From the NCBI GenBank assembly GCA_023079485.1, contig CM041084.1, positions 70,651,709 to 70,715,708 on the forward strand: DNA of 64,000 nucleotides, read 5' to 3'. The notes beneath the pieces were generated by a model. That model did no database searches. It was given only the letters and a program-made list of their open reading frames with translations, and had not been told where the DNA came from. Both the position numbers and the translations under genes were made by a program. This document shows, piece by piece, positions 21,595 to 34,700 of this stretch. How positions within the stretch are numbered: the stretch's first letter is position 1; each line of letters opens with the position of its first letter. This DNA comes from Archilochus colubris. Taxonomy: Eukaryota; Chordata; Aves; Apodiformes; Trochilidae.

Positions 21595-23676
21595 GGTTGG
21601 TCGTACTTCAAGGAACAAGTTCTGAAAGCACAGGAGCAGGCTGTCCCAGTATGCCGAAAAGCGAGCCGGCGGGGAAGACGACCGGCCTGGCTGAATTGGG
21701 AGACTCTGAAAGAAATTAGGGTTAAGAGGAGGGCCTACCAATTATGGAAAAAAGGGCTAACTACTGAGGAAGAATTTAGGAATATTGTTAAGTCATGTCG
21801 AAAGAAAATCAGAGACACAAAAGCACAATGCGAACGGAATCTCGCCACCTCTGTGAAGGATAACAAAAAGTCCTTCTACAGATACATTAGCAGCAAAAGA
21901 ATGGGCAAGGAAAATATCCATTCTTTACTGGACACGAGTGGGAATATAGTTGTTAAAGATGAAGAAAAGGCTGAGGTATTTAACACCTTCTTTACCTCAG
22001 TTTTCAGCGGAAAGACAGGTTACCCTGAAGACGGATGGCTTCTGGAGCTCATAGAAAGCGACATGGATCTAAACAGCCCCCCTGTAATCCTGAAGGACAC
22101 AGTCTGTGACCTACTGCGATGCTTGGATCCCCACAAGTCTATGGGACCAGATGGGATCCACCCAAGGGTAATGAAGGAGCTGGCAGAAGGCTCGCCAAGC
22201 CTCTCGCTATCATCTACCAACAGTCCTGGCTCACTGGGGACATCCCAGATGATTGGAAATTGGCGAATGTCACGCCAATCCACAAAAAGGGCGGAAAGAG
22301 GACCCAGGAAACTACAGGCCCGTCAGCCTGACCTCAGTGCCTGGCAGGGTCATGGAACAGATCATCCTCAGTGCAATCACACAGCACCTGCAGGATGGGC
22401 AAGGGATCAGACCCAGCCAGCACGGTTTTAGGAAGGGCAGGTCATGCCTGACCAACCTGATCTCCTTTTATGATCAGGTGACCCGACTGGTGGATGAGGG
22501 GAGGGCTGTGGATGTGGTCTACCTAGACTTCAGCAAAGCCTTTGACACCGTCTCCCACAGCATCCTCCTGAAAAAACTGTCAGCCCGCAGCTTGGACAGG
22601 AGCACCCTGTGCTGGGTTAGGAACTGGCTGGAGGGCCGGGCCCAGAGAGTGGTGCTGAACGGGGCTGCATCCAGTTGGCGGCCGGTCACTAGTGGTGTCC
22701 CCCAGGGATCAGTGTTGGGCCCAGTTCTGTTCAACATCTTCATTGATGATTTAGATGAGGGGATTAAGTCCATCATCAGCAAATTCGCAGACGACACTAA
22801 GCTGGGGGGGAGTGTTGATCAACTAGAAGGCAGGAGGGCTCTGCAGAGGGACCTGGACAGACTGGAGAGTTGGGCTGATTCCAACGGGATGAGGTTTAAC
22901 ACGGCCAAGTGCCGGGTCCTGCACTTTGGCCACAACAACCCCATGCAGCGCTACAGGCTGGGGACAGAGTGGCTGGAGAGCAGCCAGGCAGAAAAGGACC
23001 TGGGAGTCTGGATTGACAAGAAGCTGAACATGAGCCAGCAGTGTGCCCAGGTGGCCAAGAAAGCCAATGGCATCCTGGCCTGTATCCGGAACAGCATTGC
23101 CAGCAGGTCCAAGGAAGTGATTCTGCCCCTGTACTCAGCCCTCGTGAGGCCACACCTTGAGTACTGTGTCCAGTTCTGGGCCCCCCAGTTCAGGAAGGAT
23201 ATCGAGGTCCTGGAGCAGGTCCAAAGGAGGGCAACCAGGCTGGTGAAGGGACTCGAGCATAGACCCTACGAGGAGAGGCTGAGAGAACTGGGGTTGTTCA
23301 GCCTAAAGAAGAGGCGGCTCAGGGGAGACCTCATCGCTCTCTACAACTACCTGAAAGGAGGGTGTAGCCAGGTGGGGTTGGGCTCTTTTACCAAACGACT
23401 TTCAACAAGACAAGAGGGCATGGACTTAAGTTGTGCCAGGGGAAGTTTAGGTTAGATATTAGAAAGAATTTCTTTACGGAAAGAGTGATCCGTCATTGGA
23501 ATGGGCTGCCCACTGAAGTGGTGGATTCTCCGTCCCTGGAGATATTTAAAAAAAGACTGGATGTGGCACTCAGTGCCATGGTCTAGCAACCGCAACGGTG
23601 GTTCAAGGGTTGGACTCGATGATCTCTGAGGTCCCTTCCAACCCAGCCAATTCTATGATTCTATTCTATGATTGAT
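21595..23676 (+). mobile_element. CR1 LINE, 5'-truncated, comparatively young copy
   Basis: The copy enters ORF2 just before reverse transcriptase (reading GWSYFKEQ-like, then VLKAQEQAVPVCRK) and runs to the 3' end with the CR1 terminal repeat (ATTCTATG-like units, 23650-23676). It is GC-richer and clearly less decayed than the other CR1s here. The 5' border is approximate. Confidence 0.93.
21622..23590 (+). pseudogene. CR1 ORF2 reverse transcriptase remnant, two frameshifts
   Basis: Reverse transcriptase of the LINE, which primes on nicked chromosomal DNA. Three frames in turn carry it: YRYISSKRMGKENIHSLLD and PHKSMGPDGIHPRVMKELA (to about 22190), [27 protein letters not shown] (about 22190-22290), then [13 protein letters not shown] onward to 23455. 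The catalytic FADD is intact (22784-22795), as are [11 protein letters not shown] and [11 protein letters not shown]. The endonuclease domain is absent through 5' truncation. A further slip near 23440 separates the last 45 or so codons. It is broken but recently active by CR1 standards. Confidence 0.9.
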
Positions 23677-26030
23677 TCTTCTAACAGAATTGTGCTCAAA
23701 ACCAAAATACATGAAGATATCTCTGCAAGGTTGTTTAAAGAAAACATATCCAACTGATACTACATGTTAATGAACCGTTTAAAAAATTTGTTACCTTATG
23801 TTTTAAGCTGGGACTACTCCTCTAAGTAATATCAACTCCAAAAAAACCCACACTGGATTTTATTTTGCAAGCATAACCAGTATTTTTCTCAGAGAGTATT
23901 AATTTTTAAAAGGATATTGCCTCTGAACTTTTATAGAGCCCATAACATTCCTTCAGGGCTTTTTATCTTTACTGAGTAACAAAATTAAATCAACAGTTAT
24001 TTGTTGTAGCCAAAAGCAAATATGACTTCTTTACTTTTCTTAATTACTCTGCTTAATAATTCAAGACAAACTGAAGCATCTGGCTAGTGGATCAAATCGG
24101 GATTGGCAATGAACTACAACACCTCCAGAAGATAATGCAAGCTGATTTGCTATCCTCTTGTCCTGGTTTTATTTGCCTCCCTGTTTCACTCATTACTTCA
24201 GTCTATCCTAGAGGTACAAGTCTCTCACATAAGGCTTTCTGTGGGATTGTCCGAGAGATAATGTAGCAGGTAAAAACAATGTAATGGAGAAAGAAGAGTG
24301 GAAATCAAGACCATAATGCGTTGCTATTTTGTGACCCCTCTTTGATCTCTTTTACATGCATTTAAGACCACAATTAGAATAAATTAGGACTTTAAAAAAT
24401 AATCTTTTCAAGCTTATAGTTTTGTCTCTTTTTTTATCCCTTCATTTTTGAAGAGGGGGAATTCTTGGAAAAGGGGCTCTTGAAACTGAAACTTGATGGG
24501 AAAGTTTTTGAGAGCTAGACTTGCATTTCTCCTAAAGAAAAAAGAACTACAGCATCCAACAGATGAAGGCATTCCTTATGACCTCTTAGAAATATAGGTG
24601 TTCTGCAGGCACATTTGTGTCCAGTGATGCTGAATAGGGTTTCTTGCCTCAAAGCACACGTGTTGGGAAACACAGATGCTGTAAGCAGCACAAAATGCTA
24701 GGTGTAAACTGCCGATGATTGGACATGAAGTGGAATAATCCCCTGCCCCACATGTATACCTTAATCTCTGTAAACTGGAGTGTAGGAATGTAAAATATGC
24801 CACCCAAGCCTAGGTGCTACACTGTTGTAAAGCTCATTCTTCAGAAAGCAACATAGCCTTGATCTTGGAAAAAAGAATCTATATCCATGGAAGCACTTAG
24901 GTGATTAACCACAGGCACACCCACAACTTTTTCTAACCAGTTTATCCCAAATAAGGATTCACTCTGGTCTGATATTGTGTTGGTATTCACAAAGAAGTTC
25001 ATACAATGATGGAAGAGGTTTTGTTGTTCTTATAAAAAATACAGTTCTTCCCTTAGGTATTCTTGGGGGAAAGGAGGAGTGGGGCAGCATGGTGGGGGAC
25101 AATCCCATTTTGTGTAGAGGTTATGTTCAGAAGATTCAATTAAAACCAAAGCATTTTGTTTATGCTGTTGGAAAGGTATGGTGGCAGTGGTGAGAAAATT
25201 ATAAAAGAAGGTAAAGTGTACTGAAATTAACGCACTGAGTAGAAAAGTTAAAATTAACTAATGGAAGAGACAAAGTAAATATTTCTCAAAATAAAAAAAT
25301 GTGTTTCGGGGCATTAAATCTTTTGCTCTTGCTTTCCCTACACCACAGGTGATCAGAGCTTCATTTAAATTAGTTAGGCTTATCCCAGTGTTTTCTAGGA
25401 CTTAAACCTAAAATTTGTCCACATTTTTCCCCCTATAAAATTTCAAACCTAAAGCCATCCAAATGCTCAGAGCATTTTTGTTTGACTATATTGTAAATTT
25501 CTGTTGTGCAGTTATTCAATATGATGCTTCCCTTCTTGAAAATAGCACTTATTAGTCAAGTACTAAATACATATTTTGGAGCAAGCCTAGAGAGGAGAAA
25601 TCAATATAGATTTCTGGGTATATCAAACACAATCAAATCTAGTTTTTCTTATATACCACTTCAGAGGTTATCAAAGAATTGACTTTCCTCATAGATCTAT
25701 ACTACAAACAATTTCAAGAGGCTTCTGCTCCCAGAAAAAAAACAAACCAAACCCTGGTAACATCAGAAAAACACAGGTAGAAAGAAAACATACTTGGAGG
25801 TGGAATCCAGTCTACTGATTTAATTGTCACAGAGAGTTATGCCAAGCATTACAGGAAAACAATACAGCACCACCTTGTGAGCTTCCCCTAAAAATACTCT
25901 TGAAGAGACCACAAAGATATTGTTGGATGCACACTGATCAGACTACTAAAATGAGCAAAGGCTCTGAAACCTGGATTCAAAACACATAGGGTGTATAAAA
26001 TCAGCTTAGAAAAACACGTCCAAAACCATA
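23677..26030. other. Intergenic DNA, no gene seen
   Basis: AT-rich background with no domain, RNA gene or named repeat recognised by eye. Confidence 0.6.
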
Positions 26031-26500
26031 GAATCATAGAATGGTTAGGGTTGGATAGGACCTTAAAGATCATCAAGATCCAAACCCCTGCATGGGCAGG
26101 GACACCTCCCACTAGACCAGGTTGCACAAGGCCTCATCCAGCCTGACCTTAAGCTCTTCCAGGGATGGGGCATCAACAACCTCCCTAGGCAACCTATTCC
26201 AGTATCCAACTACCCTCATGGTGAAGAATTTTTTTTCTAATATCTAACCTAAATCTACCCTCTTTCAGTTTAAAACCATTACCCCTTGTCCTGTCACCAT
26301 CCTCTCAGATGAAAAGCCCCTCCCCAGGCCCCTTCATGGACTGGAAAGCTGCTATAAGGACTCCCCAGAGCCTTCTCTTCTCCAGGCTGAATCACCCCAA
26401 CCTCTCAGAGTCTGCATAGCAGAGGGGCTCCAGCCCTTTGGCCATCTTTGTGGCCCTTCTCTGAACCCTCTCCAACAGGTCTGGATCTCTATTCAGTATT
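26031..26500 (-). mobile_element. CR1 LINE 3' end, minus strand
   Basis: Read on the minus strand, this is the CR1 C-terminal RT and 3' UTR. The plus-strand start (CATAGAATCATAGAATGG) is the complement of the CR1 tail, followed by GGTTGGATAGGACCTTAAAGATCATC and the segment that normally encodes FFTMRVVGYWNRLPRE-like sequence. It is decayed, with no open frame. It ends near 26500. Confidence 0.88.
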
Positions 26501-28452
26501 CCAGGTGTCTCTATCTCAGACAAAAACCACAAACTGCTTGTGAGAGAAACACTGGCTGTACTAAGAGGGAGTTACACTGAAGCTGCTTTCCCCATAGTCA
26601 CTTTTCAATAAATTTAAGATTCTTTTTGAGAACAGGTCAGAGTAAAGTCAACAGAAAGTATCCACTGGTTTAAAAAAATATCTCAGAGCTTGTGGTAAGA
26701 TAGTGTACTTAAATAGATTACAAAATATTAAATCTTCATAATCAAAAACTGAGCTAGCAAGCATGTCTTTGCTCCTCTCTCAGAAAACAAATTGCTATTT
26801 TTCCTCTTTTCTATACATATTCTTCCATTGTTCCAGTTTGATTTTGCACTTTTACTGAAAAAAAATTTAAACACTGAATGCAAGAGAAGTTTTTAACAAT
26901 GCTTTATACAAGGGCAAAGCACTTATTTCTGCAGAAATAATGTTTCATACAGCCTAGATCTACACTTGCCTTCTATCGCTCTCCGTGTACCTCCTGTGTC
27001 CCTAATCTTGAAAACAACCACCATACACTGTGGACTTCTCAAGTAACTGTCCTCCAGCTTTCTGTTTCCATTTCAGCAAACCCAATTGTTTTCTGCTTTG
27101 ACCATTTGTCCAAGTACTCATACTACTTCCCATCTTCTGTAAATTAGTAACTTTTCACAAAATATTATACCAAATCCTTTACTGAAGTCAGCATGAATTT
27201 TATTGCCTCAGTGCCTTTGTTTTGAAAAAACAAGAATCCAGGCAAAGATAACAGGCTTCTGGTGTTAAACTCATGTTCCTTTTTCACTCTTTTTTCTATG
27301 CCTTTAATTACTTTTATGTTTATAATTTGTTTTTAATCTTTTTGTGCCATTGAGGTCTGGCTAAACTGCCATGCCCAGAAATTGTATCAACACAACCCAG
27401 CTTAGAGGTAGGGATGCATTTAGCTGCGCTTAAAGTCATAGGATGCAGAGGGTGCTGTTGCACTGAGCATCTAACAGTGGTCTTCGTACAGCTCTGAAAT
27501 CAGGCATTGGATGTGTATTACTCAGGTTATTTACCATCATTTGCTAAAAAACAAATACCATTGAAAAATCGTAACTTACTTACCGTCTTTTAAAAGTGAA
27601 GATGAGCTGATGGCAGTCTTAGTAGAAATAAAATTTCTATCTTATAAATCTGCAAGTAAGATGCTCATTTCTGTGCCTGATGCCAGCTATCAGTTTTAAG
27701 CATCTGAATTAGAAGATCAACTCCTGTTGTAACAGCCTAGCATAGAGACTTTCTGTCTGTTGGAGGTTTTTTGTTTGTTTTTTTTGTTTTTGTTTTTGTT
27801 TTTTTGTGGAGTTTTTTTGCTGTGAAGAATAAAAAAACAAAGTTCCTCTTTGCATTTCTCTTGCAGAAGTCAATATTATTAGTACAAGCCTCAAAGGAGG
27901 AGAAGGTGGCTGGAGAATGTAGTCCTGGTCACAGATGGATGACTGAAAGAATCACTTTTAAAACACTTTCCAAAACATATTTTTTCCTAAATTTTCAATA
28001 GTCTTAAGCTTAAATCTTTCAATAAGCAAGCTATTACTTTCATGTTGTCTTGCTTAAGTTTCCAATGTTTCTTCTATTACAGCATCCCAGTAAAGAGATA
28101 CAAAGGAATTCAATTGGCTCCTGCTAGCAAAAGGCTTTCTTCTGTTTCTCTCTGTTGTGGGTAGAACATGGCTTAAAAAGCAGAAGACAAATACCCAGTA
28201 AGTCCAAGGACCCATACAATTATTAGAAGTGCCAGCTTTTGAAAGTTGTTTGTCTGGAGAGGGTGAAGAGGTTCCCCTTTCTTTTCCCTTCCCTGCCCAA
28301 ATAAAATGGATGCAAAGGAGCAATTTGAAAAATATTGCTGGTATACCATAAGGGCTAAAAATTAGGTAGCAAGTAAAAAAAACCCAAAAGTAATTTGGAA
28401 ATATGCCTTTCCCTTCTCCCCCTCATTTATTCATGGGGTTCTTTTATGGCAG
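26501..28452. other. Intergenic DNA, no gene seen
   Basis: AT-rich background. A T-rich stretch with TTTTTGTTTTTG repetition lies at about 27763-27818. No gene is supported. Confidence 0.6.
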
Positions 28453-28756
28453 TGTCACAGGTTCAGCCAATGACTAAGGGACAGGTGCTCTCTGTCCCTG
28501 CAGGGAAGACACCTTCTTGATGGAGAACATTCTTTGGTGAGAAACACACAGCAGAAGGAGCAATAGCAAACAGACACCAACCCAACTAGCACACTAGACC
28601 AGGAGAGGGCTCTCTTGGGAGCCCTTTTATATCAAGCACCATGGGAAGGAGCATCGTGATGGGCCCATTTGGGTCACCTGACCCATTCCATAGGCACAGC
28701 TGCTCCCCATATTGTGACTGCGACATGACAGGACAGCAGCTGATGGGGATGTCCCA
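28453..28756 (-). mobile_element. Probable solo LTR, minus strand (about 304 bp)
   Basis: Read on the minus strand it begins TGGGACATCC and ends CCTGTGACA, so it has TG...CA ends. A TATA box (GATATAAAAGGG, plus-strand 28622-28633) lies mid-element and is followed by a short inverted repeat (GGGCTCCC/GAGAGCCC). The flanks GGCAG and GGCAA could be a mutated 5-bp target duplication. I do not recognise the family; with one mismatch in the duplication the boundaries are tentative. Confidence 0.5.
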
Positions 28757-31700
28757 GGCAATCTCTGTTCAGATTAGCCCTAGCCATAGGAAATCCTGGT
28801 CCTTTCAAATTAAGAGAACAGCTGCTACCTGAAAATTACAAGGAAAAGACTGAAAAAAGACTGAAAATCTTTTTCATGCTATTAAGGGATTTAAATATTT
28901 TTTAAGAACAAAAGTTTGTCTCATATATAAGCAATTTCTTTTTCTTTTTTTTTTTTTTATTATTAGACGTCAGTTCACATTCCCTGAATAATGAAAGCTT
29001 ATGCTCCTTTGCCCATTTTACAAATTTTATCCTATTTTGATACTGAAGATTTGTAGTACACACATGAGTTCAAAAGAAAAAAAGTAAAGACTGTGCCCTA
29101 TAGTATTCACAGCATGTTTCTTAGGAACCCATAGTGCAGTAATGAGAAAGCTGAGAACATTCTGGCTAGATAAATAGCCAAGCATGCTATATTGAGTTAC
29201 TCCCTTGGTAGAGATTTTTGCCCTAAGGCATGCTAGCATTTGTGGGTTGTTTTTCTTCTGCTTTTTGTTTGTTTGTTTGTTTTTAAGAAGGTAGTTGAAA
29301 GCTTGATGCAAAATAGAACAAACAGTTTTTAAATGGAAGTTTCATATTCTTTTCTGTATTGGTGAAGATACAAAAGAACAACAAAGAGCCCCAGCTGAAT
29401 GGTGATAAGAAAGATGAAGTGTATGAACTGGCTACAGTAGTCACTGAGGGCCTTCAAGAACCATTGTCTTCACACTGTTCTGAAAGGAGACAGTAAGAGG
29501 GCTTGCCTACCAGCTGCCTAATTTGATCTGAGAAGATCAGAGAAGGTTACTTTCTTTGCACACTTTTCAGTAAGCCCATATTTCAAGCACAGAGCATTTT
29601 ACACTCATTGTTTGTATCTTCTGCTGAATGTGGAAATTTAAATAACAAGTTCTGTGGGACATGAGTTTCACCTGTTTGTGTGCCCATCTCCCTAGAATAA
29701 CAAATACCTTGATGACAGAAAATCTTAGCAAGTGATGCTGTAAAAATGGGTTGATACAAGAGATTCAGCACACTGGATTCAGAACTTTCATAGTTGTAAT
29801 ACAAATATAGTGCCTAAGTTAGTACAAATGCAATGTCTAAACCTAAAAGCAAGCATTTTAAGGAGTTAAAAAAAATTTATTATTTGATTTGTTCCAACAA
29901 CATGTTCAGCTTGGTGAAAGGAAAAGCAAAAGGAAATTTCTAGCAACTCAGAGTTCATCACTAAAGGCAGAAAGGCAATGGTTTCCATTATGACTTTCTG
30001 AAGTATATATTTTGATGTCTGGTTGCTGGGAATAAGGGAAGATAAAAGAGGACTCAAGAAAACTAGTTGATTATTAGTTTATACAGGGGTGGCTGTATTA
30101 TGAGCTGTAAGGTCAGAAAATTGAGGTTTGTCCATCAAAGTGAAGGACCAATTTTGTTTGTAATGGAAGAACACAAATGACTGTACAGATGACAGTGATA
30201 GTTTGTCACTGAGGACCAGCAGTTCAACACACTGAGATTAGCATTTACAGGCTTACAGATATTCAAGTTGCAAGAAGCTGACTCACTAACACCTGTGCAT
30301 TCTCATCTAAAACAAATCAGAAAGTAAACATCAGGCTAATGTAAGGTGCTCTGAAGTTCAACCAGAGGCTTTGAACCATGGTAGAACGATGTTACCCTGC
30401 AGTTCTTCCTTTGACAGAGCTTTAGGCTCTTAAGTGGCTCCCTTCAGAACCATCTCTTTTCAGTGATGCAAATCTTGACTACAGATAGTTGTCCAAAAAC
30501 AAATCAATTCAACAGGTGGGCTCTTCTGGAGCTCAGCCTGACCTAGGCTGAAGATTAAGTGAGCTGAACCAGGTCACCAGCTCATCTTTGCCTCCATGGT
30601 GATATGGGTCTGCTTTATTCACCTGAGCTGGGACAATTGTCAGCCTTTCTTGACATTCTCCTCCCTGCTGAAGAAGTCCTTCCAGAGTGTCAGTCTCCTC
30701 CTAAACAATTTAGCTGATCGTTGTTTTTTTGAACTTGGCTTTGGCAAATAACCAGGTTTAGGTTTGCACCAAAATGTCTGACATCCTATTTTGTTTGAAG
30801 TGGTGAACTTTGCCAGAGCTTTAACTTTTCACTGAATTTTTTTAGAGCTTTCTGGATGATCTAACTGCATTACACATGGTCTACAGTCATATCCCAGTTC
30901 CTCAGAACTTGTATTTGTGATATAAGCATATTCCTCTAATGGTTTATTCCCTTCTGCTTGATTTCAGTACATTTTTACATATTTATACCAGCTATACCTG
31001 CAGAATGAAATCAAAGCATAAATGTAGCTAAGAACTGTGATACAATGTTTTAAGATACTAAAAGAGACACCTACAAAGAAACATGAAAAGATACCCTGAA
31101 AGTGGTATTTCCCCTCTTCCTGACTCCCACATTCTGATATTTGACAAGACAAAATATTATGGATGGGTTTTTCAAAGTCCATGAGACACAGGATAACTGC
31201 AACAAGGTCCACAGAAAGATTTGCTGTGGTATTACATTGCTATGGTAACAAAACCAGTCATGGATATAATTTGAAGCACATTTCTTTACTCTTAGAAAAC
31301 TTTCCCATCTTCTACCTGTCCTTCCAGATCCCTGAAATTTATTACTTAGTGCTCCTGACTAAACACAATAACTCAAAGAAACCTTACCTTAGTAGTGTAT
31401 GAAATTTAAATGGGAGGTCTTATTTCATCAGTAGACTTCAAGAACGAGGTACAAAATTATTTAATGACTTAAGTACAGAAGGAGATACCCTGCACTTCAG
31501 ATGATGCCCATATAGCACACAAAACAAACACCACAGTATTGAAGCTAGAATATTTGCTAGTAATAGACAAGTATTTCCAACAATGAACATATTATGGCAG
31601 GAGTTTTCCCATTATTTGAAATCTTTTTATTCAAACAGAGTATCTGTAAGACAGAGCCTGTAGCACAGTGACAAGGCAGTCAGACCAAAACTGAATGAAA

Positions 31701-34700
31701 TTTTTATACTAGCTCTATCAAGGTAAGGGGTTTTTAAGGCCTATTACTAGCTGTATGATTTTCTGAAACATATTACGTATTAGCAACTATAAGTGAAAAG
31801 GACTCATTATGCCTAATTAGAAATAGTAGAGTGTTTCCTCAGCTCTCACCCACCTCAGGAATAGAAGGAAATGTTTGAGATCAGTATCCTACCTATATGG
31901 GAGGGAACACAGTTTATTCTTAAAAAACAAAACAAAAAAACCCAAAACAAAAAGAAAATAACCACTCAAAAAACAAACAAACTAAAACTGCCAAAGAAAC
32001 TACTTCCTTCACTGCAGAAGGAAAAAAGCACAGAGAGAGCTATTTTTCTCTTAGATAGCATCACTACGAGCTTGTGCTGGAAGAGCACATCCTCCCTCAC
32101 CTGATAGATTGCTTCCCAGTACAGATGGCTCTGTCTGTTGCTGCTGCAGTCCACTTGCATACAGATTTTATACACCAGTAGCCCGAGGAGTGTTCCTAGC
32201 CTAGGGATGGCATGTAAATTTTTACAGCTGTAAAATGAGATACTTTTGGTTTCCCTCACTTAAGGGCAGCTCAGTAAAGGCACCTGGAAATAATCCTCTG
32301 TGTTAAGCACCTTCCAGTAGCTCTAAGCTTTCTTTAGCTGTATATGACTTATCTGAACAGGCAAGCAAATATAATTCCCCAGATTAAACCCTCCAGTTAT
32401 TTTTATTCTGGATGCAAAAACTGGTTTGGATAAAAGAAAGAGAGGAGAGTTATCAAAGGAAAAAACAGAACAGGAAAGCAAGGATGAGAGGAGAGAAGAT
32501 CAGACAATCCACGCGTATAAAAATGACAGTCCAGACTTCCACACTGATATTAACAGTTTGATATCACCAGCTACAGACACGAGTTCATGTGAGATTGGCT
32601 CTATCATTCAAAACTCATCATCTTTCTCCCTAGCAGTTCTGATTGAGGAGAGACGATTTGCTACAGAAGAGGGAGGGATAGTGTACTGGTGGTGTCCTGG
32701 TACAACCTTTTTTAACAGTACATAATGCTCCCTATGGACCTGGGTTACCATATAACACTAACCTAGCCAGGTCCTGCCTTGGGGGAAGAAGTAAATCAGT
32801 GGGAGCTGCTGCAGCCATGGTCACCATGTCACCCCGGGACCACCTGCTTGTCTCAGCCCAGGCTCCTCTGGTAGCAGGAACAGGGGGATCCCTGGCTGGC
32901 TCCCTGAATGCTTTCCTCAAAGACTCTCCCCCACAGTTTCTCTGGGGGTTATGGTTTACAGTCCCGTGGGTCAGAATGGGAGCTCAGAGAGAGCTGATCA
33001 AGGATGGGCTGGTGTCCATTGGAAGAAAGCAGGACAGGAACAGAAGATGCGAGCTCCAGCTCTCAGAATGTACATTCCTACTTGCCTACTTTATACAAGA
33101 TCCTTTTGCTGCTTAGAGAGACCATTACAACCTTCAAATCTTTTCTGGGTGGCAAAAGCAATAGCAAGTGGCTGTAAAGACCTGGAGATGGGCTCCATGT
33201 TACACATGGTGTTCCTCAAGACAACCAGAAAATTGTTTTCTGAGGAAAAACAGGTGTTTCTGATAGTTTCTAAATTTTCATATCAGTTTACTTACCTCCT
33301 GCTGATTCGCCACAAAGTTATGGCACATTATCTCCTTTCTTCTAAAGAGAAACAAAGCTGTGTTGACACATTCGAGCTCTCTTTATAACATCATCAGCCA
33401 GTCTTAGCAGCTCTAGATCACACATTTTTGATGGCCCATCAGGTGAAGCCTTCTTCAATTTGCAAGCCCAGATCTACTGAGAAGGAAGATGAAGACCCAA
33501 GAAGCATAACAATCTTCACAGTGCAAACAGCCTCTCTCCTCATTTGTATCAGGGCAGCACTTGCTGCTTGTTTTCAATCTAGTACCGAAATAAGGGTGCA
33601 TAGAATGGTCTCAGCTACCAAGCAGCAACACATACTCCCTTTTGCCATTCCCTGACAATTTAAGAGCAGTCTAAATCTGCTGAATGTGTGGATAGACTGT
33701 CATTATCACACACTTGCACAGCAAGCTGCAGTTAATTGAACTGCTGGAAGTTCTACAGGCTGCCTGCCTCCAGCCCATCCTTGGGTTGTACTTGCTTCTC
33801 CCAGTAAGATTCAGAGCAATAAAACCAACTAAATTCTGCCAAGTTTGTTGATCAGAAAACATACAATATTTATTAAATCACAAATTCTTTGGCACTACCT
33901 AGCTGTTTATTGCTAGCAACTCATTTTGAGAAAATTCAGCCCCCTGCCTGCCTACCTGCCCCTCCAAGAGCAATGCCTAAGAAAACCCAGAAATATCAAA
34001 TGGCAGTCTGAAGTGTTTTTCCTGTTAAGAGTTTGCTTTCCCATTTATGACACCGTAGTGTGGGCTGAAATGAGCAACTAGAATTCTTAGAAAAGCACTC
34101 TTCACATCATCCTGTCTCTAGGTCTGTCCCTTTCTTATAACTAATGCTGATAAACCCCATCTAGTGCAACACAGCTAGGTTTTAAAGTGTGTTCTGCATC
34201 CAAAAGCACTTCAATTTTTTTATGTTGTATCAGCTGGTACACTAGAGAAATAACCTTCTCAGTGTATGAATTTTACTTTCTGGCTGCAAGAAAGCCCCCA
34301 CTAACATGCACAAATAAGCAAAAAGTAACAAGCAAAAAAGTAAGCAAGCAAACAAGCAAAAAGCCATATATGAGGCTGTTTAGTTTGCCAGCGGTGATCA
34401 CAGAAGACAGCGAAGGCACCTTGTATAGCCACTCTCATTATGGTCATCAGACAAGCAGGTACTGGGTGTGCTCTGTAGGAAATACACAGCAGAACACAGT
34501 TATGAAATGAAACACTCTGCCAAAGGCTTCAACCTAATGTCAGCTCTGGCAAGCTGATTAGATTTTTGGTGGCACAGACTAGCCAGCTTTCAAATTACTC
34601 TATCTCTCAAAAGAAAAAGGCATCTAATTCTAGCTATGTTAGGAACCAGGAGGGTGTGAAGAGTAGCAGTTCATTTTAAGTATCAAGTAGAGCAGGCAAT

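Noticed and set aside
32799..33388. Overlapping plus-strand frames of 105 and 145 codons as a host exon or gene
   Set aside because: GC-richer than the flanks but without a recognisable domain, clear splice sites or a repeated homologue in the window.
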